Shown: positions 55,711-64,000 of the stretch, piece after piece
Position numbering within the stretch: the first letter of the stretch is position 1
Layout of the letters: every line of letters begins with the position of its first letter
From: Hyparrhenia diplandra
Taxonomy: Eukaryota; Streptophyta; Magnoliopsida; Poales; Poaceae
Assembly: GCA_015847255.1 (NCBI GenBank)
Contig: JADLZK010001356.1
Location: 106,494-170,493, forward strand
Length of the DNA stretch: 64,000 nucleotides
Direction: 5' to 3'
The notes under the pieces: generated by a model
The model's database searches: none
The model's input: the letters and a program-made list of their open reading frames with translations, nothing else
What the model was told of the DNA's origin: nothing
Position numbers and translations under genes: made by a program

Positions 55711-57858
55711 CCGAGACATTCCTTGCAGGACCTGGCAAAAGCATTCATCATGGCGGTGTGAGCACTCCACTCTATGCATTGACGTTGCATGCCAGAATCT
55801 TTGGGCGAAGGTTCCTAGAGCGCGGCCTCGCAATAGGCGGAGGTATGCATGAGGAGCTGGCGTTGTCGACTAAGGCGAGGGATCCCAGGAGAATCAAGCG
55901 AAGATGGTGATTAAGGAGGAAGATCTAGCAGGGCCTCTAGTGAGTGGGCTGCAAACGGGCTGAACGAACAACGGCCCAAGAGCTCAAAGGCGGCAATCAA
56001 GATAGAATGAGCGATTATGCCCTTGAGGCTTGCACAATTGATAGGGAATATCCATGAATATCGAGGAGGGTTGCTATGACTCGATATTAGCGTAATCGGG
56101 GCTGACAAAAGCATTGACTCGGCTGTATTTGGCTGGTGAAAACATTAATATACAGGCTATTGTATTGATTGATGTCACTGGACTTAGCAATTTACTAATC
56201 CTCTCCATTGAGGCATGCGCGGCGACAGGTGACCCTACGCTGGAAACACTGATTCAACAAGAATTATAAAGATTTGTAACATCAAATGGATAACTTATGA
56301 AAATAAATAAACGAAGAATCCAATGATACTTAGTTATCACTGTCATCCTAAATATCATTATCGTATCATGTAAACTTAGTCAAAACTACATATAACTTCG
56401 TAGTCAATCCTAAGATGTTTTTAGTTATTAACTAACCATTTAGGGTGGAGGATTGAATTTTTTCTCTCTTAAGGCGCAAGTCTCATATGAGCCCCCAATC
56501 GCTATCCACGACCGCTAAAGCTTGTGTGAGCCATCAGTACATGCTACGCGCGCCACCCACCAGGTAGGCGGGGCGGTTTAACGCGTTTAAGGATGCCCCC
56601 GACGCACCTTATCTGCGCGCTGGCCTCCACAAATATTTTGAGAGCCTACGAGCACTAGTTGGAAACTGGCGGCCTCTTCATGCTTCTGTAGCCTATCTTT
56701 TTTTTTTCTCTTAGTTGTTGATTGATTGTTGTTCTTAAGCTAGACTAAAAGAGAAAGCAAAAGGACAAGAACCGGACCGTGATACTGGCAAGGATGACAG
56801 AGGGACGTGGGCGTGGAGAGCAGGTGTGATTGATGGCTTAATTGACGCATGCCATGGTTAAAACCCTAGTGAGTTTAACCTTAATAAAATAATATGTGCA
56901 TTATTGCTAAGCCTTAGGGATAAAAGTAAGCGAAATCATAGAGGTTGTTGCTAGTGATCGAGTCCAACCACTAATCAGGTGAGGCTTTTGCTTTAATTTG
57001 GTCGCTCTGTGTCACTTTCAGGTAATCTCGCCGAGACGATCGATCGGTAATGCGCAAGGCATGTACTAGACCGTACGTGCATCGACGTCGTGCAGGCGCT
57101 AGTACTTTATATGCAATTATTTCTAAAGCTGAGTAAAGGCACTATAAACCAATGGATTAGACCACGAATGACGGGATGAGATGCAATGTGCGCGCCGGAT
57201 GGATTTGACATCTTCTTTGCGTATAGTAAGGCTTAATCATGCGGAGTGACCAGTTTATACTATTTCCACAAGATGATTTTTGGGCGTCAGGTGTTCGCTA
57301 TCGTCCTGGAAGCTTTATTCAACCTCAGCTCAGGAGAAAATACTAGATTGACAATAATGGAAATGTTAAATGCCTGGCACAAGAATATCTTATTTAGCGA
57401 GTACTGATTGGCAGCATACAATTCCAATGGCCGCCGCTGAGCAGACGCCATCAGGTGACCGCCTGGCGCGCGTCGTGAAATAGATGACAAGATTCGGTGA
57501 AGACTAAAATTGCAGGAAAAATTATATAAATTAATTAAAATTTACTTTAGTAACTAAAATTTTAGTTCATCCATATAAAATTTGAGGTTTAAATTGTTTT
57601 GAAACATTGATAGAAAATAACAAAACCATATGCCTCAACCATAGTCAACTAGCCTCAGCCAATCATGAAACAACAAAAATCCATGTTTCAAGAGTTTGTT
57701 CATGGATCTGATACAAATTCTTTTCATATGACTTTTTTAGAAAGTAATTTGTCTCAACTTTTGCATGTCGAGTAGAAACATACGGATGCCACACTATATA
57801 TCTATGAAACATTTTTGAAATTCTGACATTTAGTTACATTAATTAAATCTTTTACAGG
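55711..57858. other. intergenic, nothing recognised
   Basis: No supportable gene. The GC-rich 55720-56110 could be decayed element sequence. The rest is AT-leaning. Confidence 0.35.
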
Positions 57859-58651
57859 CACTTGCCTTTTATTAATCGTGATGGTTTTTAAAAACCACCA
57901 TGAGTTAATGTCATGATTCTTTCCATGACGTTATAATAACCACCACGGTTAATCGTAGCCCAATTGGGGCCCAAATAGCCCATCTCACCTTGGCCCAAAA
58001 TAGCGCTAACACTATATATAACGAGACTTAGGGTTTCACTCCCACGATCTAGTTCCGTCCTCCGAGCCGCCCCATCTCCTAGATCCACTCCCCTTCGCTT
58101 ACCTCTCCCCATCATCCACTCCCCCACCGCACCCCCTCTCCCCGGATCCACTCCCCCACCTCACTCCTCCCGGTTGTGCGCGAGGCAGTCTCAGTGCGTG
58201 GCGGTGTGGCGGCAGCGCGGGCGTCCCTCCTTGACAGTAGCACATCCTCCCCCGATAGTCATGGGCGGCTCGGCGGTGCGTGGAGGTGGTCGGCCGGTGC
58301 CCCTCTCGCGGGTGTCGTAGAGGTGGCCCGAGGCCGGTCGACCCGGATCCGGCGGGCAAACCACGGTGGCGGCAGCAGCCGACATCCACTGTCAAAACCC
58401 TAGCGGCGGTGGTTGGGCCCAAATCCTAGCCCATTAGGTGCGGATCCGAGCTTTGCTCTTTTTGTTTTTAGATTCACCGTGGCGGGTTTTCGACTGCCAT
58501 GGTTAATATTTTTCATTGCGGTTTTTTGGTGCTCAAAAACCGCCATGGTTAATGTCATCGATAATCGTGACCTTTGCTCGATATGGCGGTTGCAAAAACC
58601 GCCAGCGGTAAAATCAAAACCACTCACGGTTTAATTATTAATGTATTAGTG
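57859..58651. mobile_element. non-autonomous CACTA (En/Spm) element with promoter-like cargo
   Basis: The left end starts CACTTGCC..TTAATCGTGATGG and the right end closes CACTCACGG..TATTAGTG, inverted to each other. Subterminal AACC(A/G)CCATG..TTAATG units occur in both orientations (57885-57950 and 58490-58600), as in grass CACTA families. The interior 57955-58440 looks like the 5' end of a housekeeping gene: three GGGCC motifs, CTATATATAACG, then a CT-rich leader. Confidence 0.6.
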
Positions 58652-58671
58652 AAGTGTATTCTTTAATTCTA

Positions 58672-58788
58672 CTCCTTTTGTTCTTTTTACTATATATCGA
58701 CATAGTGTTGTATATATCTAAAAATGTCACTAGCAAATGCTATGTATTGAGAAAAACTAAAAATATTTTATAGTTTAGAATAGAGGAG
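58672..58788. mobile_element. Stowaway-like MITE, diverged
   Basis: CTCCTTTTGTTCT and TAGAATAGAGGAG form inverted ends; TA flanks are present. It lies 20 bases after the CACTA element. Confidence 0.5.
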
Positions 58789-58989
58789 ATAGTAGTTTTC
58801 ACGTTTTGGGTTGAAACGTGGTTTCTGAGAACGCCACCTGCAGCAAGCTAGGAAGGTGGACTGGCGGCGGTTACGCCCTGGCACCATATATCCTAGCTAG
58901 TTCCTGCCTACTCCCGGGCCCTGCACGGTCCGGGTGCAGCCTACAACAACGGCTTGCTGACACATGCTCACACATGCTACTAGTAGCTG

Positions 58990-59223
58990 CTCCCTCTCTC
59001 ATGAAGTTTGTCGTTTTTGACTTTTTAAACTTTCATGTTTGACATCCGTCTTATTCAAAAATATTTATGTAAATAATAAAAATAAATTAATCAATATTTA
59101 AGTATCTTCTGTTGATAAAAATAAGTAGTAATAAAATAAATTATATTTGTGCAAAAATTGAATAAGAAGAATCATCGAAATAAGATGACACGAATCCAGT
59201 GACAAAACTCAATGGAGACGGAG
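58990..59223. mobile_element. Stowaway MITE
   Basis: Starts CTCCCTCTCTCATGAAGTTT and ends AACTCAATGGAGACGGAG. The opening GTTTGTCGTTTTTGACTTTT is typical of a common grass Stowaway family. TA-rich flanks. Confidence 0.55.
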
Positions 59224-59270
59224 GTAGTAGAGTTCAAGTGTGGTTCCAGAATTTCACCGCACTACTTTTG

Positions 59271-59554
59271 AATGTGTTTTAGAGGCTCAAATTTTGGCCC
59301 CAAATTTGGTAATTTTGGCATTATAGCGTCACTGAAAAGCACAGCGTAGCACGTTTCGTTTGTTTGTGGTAAATATTATCCTACCATAGGGTAACTAGGC
59401 TCAAAAAGAATCGTCTCGTAATGTATATCTAAATTATATAATTAGTACCTGTAATTCATACTCTGCCATGCGTCTTTTTGGTGCATTTAATGTTTCGATG
59501 TGAGTGGAAATGTATGGAAAATTTTGGCGAAGTTTGGCTGCCATAAGGATTGCC
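59271..59554. mobile_element. GGCCTTGTTTAG-type MITE, strongly diverged
   Basis: Reverse orientation. The core GTAACTAGGCTCAAAAAGAA, TCGTCTCGTAATGTATATCT and TTGGTGCATTTAATGTTTCG matches the family; the right end is GAAGTTTGGCTGCCATAAGG. The terminal repeats are eroded. Confidence 0.55.
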
Positions 59555-61454
59555 TTTATAGATTGAGATTGTATGTAGTATAAAATCACCAATCATTACA
59601 AGCCGATTATAGAGAGGATACATGCTGACCATACTACATGAACATGACTCACACGAATCATATCATCTTGGTCGAGAGTTTCTTCATTCCGCAGAGCTCG
59701 ACTGGCGGAGCTGCAGCATACGTGAGAGATGCTCAACTTGTTATCCCACTATCACGTTTAAGCTTCTAATTAGTTACGTGTTCGAGGTTGTTAATCAAGG
59801 TAACCAAACTCATTATTGACCATAGATAAGCTCGTAGGTATAGTTAAGTCGTCCTTAACACAATGATCACTAGTTAATTACACACATAATGCATGCATTC
59901 TCAAAATGTTATCAGCAGTCTTCAATCCAGAGTATCTCAATGTGTACATCGTATATGCACATTGCATGGAAGTGTCATATATAATTTTCTAGTGACATGA
60001 TGACACTGAGTTAATCGATAAGTTAAGGTTCGAGTCCCTCCTCCAAAGAAAAAGGAGCGGAATCTGGTACTAACCGAGGACAGGACTGGCTAGAGAGCGA
60101 CTCAGGTGACCAAATTAAACCGACGGTTTGAGTTTATCTGGATTTTGGACGGAAAGGGGTGACTTTCGAGAATCTCCAGATCTGCCGGCCACCTGGTATC
60201 TGGAGGTGCTTCGTAGGGGTAGGGTTTGCGATACGTGTTCATCGGGGTGAGTATCTGCGTCGTATAATTGGCGTCTGCGTTATCTTGTGTAATTCTCAAA
60301 AAAAGGCTGAACATCTTATTTATTTATTCTTTTCCTCCCAAAAGAATATTCAGTAATTATGGCTTTTGACTAGCGGAATATAGTTATCATTTTGCAAGTT
60401 GCACCATATATAGAAAGGAACTCTTAGGTATTAGATTTAGGTGACCTAAGGTGCTGGTGAGTTCGGCGTAGCTCTAATATAGTGACCCTTAAGTTTTTGT
60501 GTTTATCTATTTTGCCAAATTTAGGAACCCTAAGAAAAAATAACAATATACCATACTTCATCAAGAAAACCAATATACTTCATAAATCCTACTATGGTCC
60601 ATTGTGGGAGTTTTATTTCTATAGAAATCATATTTAATACCACCTTAGTGATACCATTGTTGACTATTAAATATAACCACACGATACTTTACCTCAAAAA
60701 CATATGAATAGGTTCTTTCGTAGTGAAACCATCATAGCTGAGTTTCGATTAAATGCATATATATACTTTCAATAGCTTCCATAATACCAAATTAATGAGT
60801 ATAAATGCTTTTTATTTATCATGTGAAGTATATTTTGAATGATATATACCTATTTCGTGCCTTAAGTTGTTGGATGTAAGTTTAGTCAAATTTAGGAGAG
60901 TTTGACTTAAGAGAAATATAGGAGGATGCTCGCGTTTCTTTTGGACTACCACGATATTATAATAATGCATATTAACTTACTAGTGAGTAAACTATAAGCA
61001 TGCCTACCCTAAGAAAAATAAAGCGCAAAAAGGTGTTTCTGTACGTACGCCGGGTCAAATAATACCTCACATTGTTTCGTTCTTGATTTGCTGCAATCAT
61101 GCATGATGCCACTGGGCACTGGATCGAGTTTATATGTAGCACACTGATGTTGGTGAATCGTGGCTCTACGCCTTCACTATGTCGACTAGCTCGAAGAAAA
61201 ACCAGATTAGGCGCCAGTCTGCGCATTGCGGCTTTGACTATATTGCGCGCAGCTGCCGGCCACCACTACTATATATACATTACCCACTACCCGAAAGGTA
61301 GGAGTCGTACGCGTGAGTGTTCTTGCAGATAAACCCCCACCTTACGGCACGCCATATTTAACACACTCAGTGGGCTCATGAACTAGTTTTGTAAGTACTA
61401 CGTGTACAAGAGTAAAAGAGAAAGGGATGGGCCATTAAATTGGAATTATGGAAA
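59555..61454. other. intergenic, nothing recognised
   Basis: AT-rich spacer before the LINE. No gene, no repeat family identified with confidence. Confidence 0.35.
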
Positions 61455-62488
61455 AGTTTTCCTTATGACAAGGTAAATTGGGATCCTGTAGAAATTTTGT
61501 CATCTAGGGGTTTAGGGAATATTTGATAGACTGGATTACGTGAGAGTGTTGGAAACAAGTGATCTGTGGGTAATGCTTGTACTGAGGAAAGTAAGTTTTC
61601 TAAAAACCGGTAAAGGGGCTTAGACAGGGAGACTCTCTCCCCTATTCTAAGCCCAATCTAGTAGGGAGATGTGTTAGTGCTGAATGCTAATGAAAGGGTA
61701 AGCGGTGGTACCTTGATTAGGGTGCTGGATACTGGCTTTAGACCTGGTGGTATAATTGTATTGGCTAAATGTATGCCTAATGTGATACAATCGCGCTTTC
61801 CTCGACATGCTAAAACCTGAGACACCTAGTTAATCTTAAGAGTATTTTTGATGTGGTTTGGAGCAAATTTCGGTATGAGAGTTAATTTCCATAAAAGTGA
61901 AATAGTGGCTATGAATACTACTGAAGAAGAAGCTCATGACATAGCACATAATTTTCATGTCCTAGAGGAAATTTCCCTTTAAAAATATTTAGGAGTTCCT
62001 TTTACACTATGATAATTTGACTAGAGAAGAGATCCAAATTTCTTGTAGATAAGCTACTAGGACAGGATAGCAGGTTGAGAGGAAAGTTGTTGTCTAGAGC
62101 TGCAAGGGCCACTTTAATTAGAACCTGCTATGAGCTAGTATTCCAATTTACTTCTCATCGCTCTTTATTAAGTTCCCAAAATGGGCCATTAAGATACTAA
62201 ACACTCATATGGCTAATTGCCTTTTGGAATGACGAGTGAAGAAAAAGCATAGAATTCATTTTGCAATGAATTGGGATCAGTGGTCATTCTCAAAGATTTT
62301 CTGGTGGGTTAGGCATTCCTAGCTTAAGAGATTTTGAATGTGTGCCTCTTAGCCTCATGGATCAAAAAGATATAACCTTGATAATCATAAGCTCCGTGGA
62401 GGCAATACCTAAGACTTTAAATATAAGAGCAATGCCATGAAATCCAAATATTTTCTCAGTAGCCCAACCATAGGTGCCTCCCAAATTC
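61455..62488 (+). mobile_element. LINE reverse transcriptase, degenerate, part 1
   Basis: Decayed ORF2 of a plant non-LTR retrotransposon. Readable pieces in order: YDKVNWDPVEILSSRGLG; FLKTGKG with SPL (RT motif region, normally G-x-RQGDPLSP); GFRPGGII; NFGMRVNFHKSEIVAMNTTE; KYLGVPF; VDKLL; GKLLSRAARATLIRTC; NWDQWS with GLGIPSLRDF; and DNHKL then FKYKSNAMKS, PTIGASQI. These match LINE RT plus thumb sequence of grasses. Many stops and indels, and the YADD box is not readable. The element continues at 63388 after an insertion. Confidence 0.8.
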
Positions 62489-63387
62489 CATTAACCCGTG
62501 TGTTTTGGTTAGAGCCGGGTTGGACCCGGGCATGGTTCAACCCGCTTTTGGAAGTGTTTGGATGGGGGTTGGGGCGAGGTTGGGTTCGCTCACCTCGAGG
62601 GAATATGCCGCTGCAGATGCAGGGTTGAAGCTGAACTCGAGAGTGAGGGATGGAGCGAACCTGCACGCTGGGTCAGGCGCAGGCCGCTCCTCACGCTCTT
62701 CGGCCCGCCTACGCGGCGGCCACCGCCGTGCTGCCGCCAAAGACGGCCAGCTCGCCAGGGCGGAGGTCATGCAGCGTAGTGAGTTCTACGGCCAGGCTAC
62801 GCCCTCCGGTATGCGCCATCATCCTCGCCCGCGCCTCTCGCAGCCATAGGCCTGTAGTCAATCGCCCGCCTCGGCCCGCCACATGGCCTCGGGCTGCCCG
62901 CCAGCGCGCGCCCTCCCCAAGCTCAAGGCTACAAGCGCTCCTGTGCGCAGCTAGGCGGCGGTGGTGGGGCCGCTGCGGAGCCTCGTAAGTCTGCACTGGG
63001 CGGAGGGCGGGCGCAGCCTGCGTGCCCGGACACGGATCCGCAGCGGTGCTCCCAGACGCAGGAAGGAGGAAAAGGATCGAAAAGCTCAAATTTTGATTTC
63101 TCTTACTGTTCATGATATAAAAATGTGGAGAAAGTTTCTACCCGATATAGTCTTGCCGATTTCCTAAATAGTTGAGGGATCCCTCGATGCAAAAAGCAGC
63201 CTCACTCACTCATGCCATCTTGCCATCCAACCCCTATTCGATCCCTTCAACCAAACTTGCGGCATGGGTCGACTCGTCGTCCCTGAAAATCGGAGGTACA
63301 AATCCAACACCGAGATGGGTTCTACACAACCCACTAGGATTAGGATCCAGCTAAACTCCACTCCAACCTTCCAACCAAACACTACGG
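62489..63387. mobile_element. TIR element with GC-rich cargo inserted in the LINE
   Basis: Inverted tips CCGTGTGTTTTGGTT (62496-62510) and AACCAAACACTACGG (63373-63387). The LINE protein stops at GASQI on the left and resumes at GVELFLGCC..AKVGYKTKI on the right, fixing the insertion. The GTGTTTGGTT tip recalls PIF/Harbinger or hAT elements. The GC-rich middle (62560-63060) has long open frames on both strands but no recognised domain. Confidence 0.6.
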
Positions 63388-64000
63388 TAGAGTTATTTCT
63401 GGGCTGCTGCCGCCAAGCTAAAGTAGGTTATAAAACGAAAATATAGGGAATGGTAAGAAAGTTAAATTTTGGGAGGATGCAATTGGCTAGGACCAGTCTA
63501 GTTTAGCTACTCAAGACTAGGATATCTATGTTTTGATCCATGAGAGCGAACGCCTTGTGGCGAGCGCGATCGTAGCGAGAGTTGTGGGATGAGAAAACCT
63601 AAAATGTACCTTTTAGAAGAGGAGTCAATCAGAGGTTATTAGATATGCTGGGATGAGATCATCCAATTAGCCCCAACTATCAATTTTCCATCGATGAGGA
63701 GGATTCTTTTAGTCCGGCAATTTGATTCCAAGGGGATGTACTCTACACGCCTTTATAGAATTGTAAACAATAGAGGTATAATGCCCTCAGTACATGTGCC
63801 TCGCCGTGTGGAGTATCAAAAGTGCCACCTAGAGTGCATTTTTTCCTTTGGTCAGCTATCATAAGAATCTTACTTTAGAGACAATGTGAATATTAGAAAA
63901 GAAGTCGGATGATCTCTCTCGCTTGTTTTGTTCGAACCCCGAGACACAAGTTGCCACCTTTTTCTTTGAGTGTGCAAGTAGCCAAACTAATGTGGAAAAT
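63388..64000 (+). mobile_element. LINE, part 2, with zinc-binding RT domain, runs off the window
   Basis: Continues the LINE: AKVGYKTKI, GN.KKVKFWEDAIG (NWLG-type), RQFDSKGMYSTRLYRIVNNR, HVPRRV, then RDNVNIRKEV and the Cys/His knuckle LFCSNPETQ..FFFECAS, the zf-RVT domain found at the end of plant LINE ORF2. Degenerate, with indels. The 3' end lies beyond 64000. Confidence 0.75.

Noticed and set aside
62709..63113. 134-codon minus-strand frame in the LINE insert
   Set aside because: GC-rich chance frame; overlapping frames of similar length exist on the other strand and no domain is seen.

Overview
The window is nuclear DNA of a grass (Poaceae), most likely a panicoid relative of sorghum, sugarcane or maize. 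Genes are split by GT-AG introns and have very GC-rich first exons. The intergenic DNA is full of grass repeats: Stowaway MITEs, GGCCTTGTTTAG-type MITEs, an Au-type SINE, a CACTA element and a LINE. The species call is inference from repeat style only.

Left part (1-18.7 kb) is gene-rich. It holds an ATL-type RING-H2 ubiquitin ligase (minus, 1.4-2.9 kb), a DC1 (C1-like) zinc-finger protein (plus, 7.0-7.8 kb), the snRNA-gene transcription factor subunit SNAP43 (plus, 8.9-11.1 kb), a tRNA-Glu(UUC) (minus, 11.5 kb), a BTB/POZ protein (plus, 13.2-15.1 kb) and the seven-exon lipid A-type 4'-kinase LpxK (minus, 15.9-18.6 kb).

Middle part (18.7-37 kb) starts with an unrecognised spliced transcription unit head-to-head with LpxK. 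It is followed by a broken copy of proteasome subunit RPN2 that lacks a large internal part, two remnants of nucleoporin NUP88/MOS7, a repeat-poor stretch and an auxin-induced SAUR gene (minus, 36 kb). Right part (37-64 kb) is mostly transposable elements around one spliced gene, galacturonokinase (plus, 46.7-52.4 kb). Here lie a duplicated block with a small ORF, several MITEs, a 26-bp perfect inverted repeat, a probable solo LTR, a CACTA element carrying a promoter-like cargo, and a LINE interrupted by another element.

The genes are unrelated housekeeping and regulatory genes; I see no operon-like or pathway cluster. A striking feature is that nearly every protein gene reads correctly only when one- or two-base indels are allowed, often in homopolymers, while splice sites and codons between the breaks stay intact. 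That pattern fits uncorrected sequencing error at least as well as gene decay, so 'frameshift' below does not by itself mean 'dead gene'. True structural damage is seen in RPN2 (internal deletion), NUP88 (fragments only) and SNAP43 (insertion in the last exon). I found no convincing new biological system; the best leads are TE-captured gene pieces and the SNAP43 insertion.
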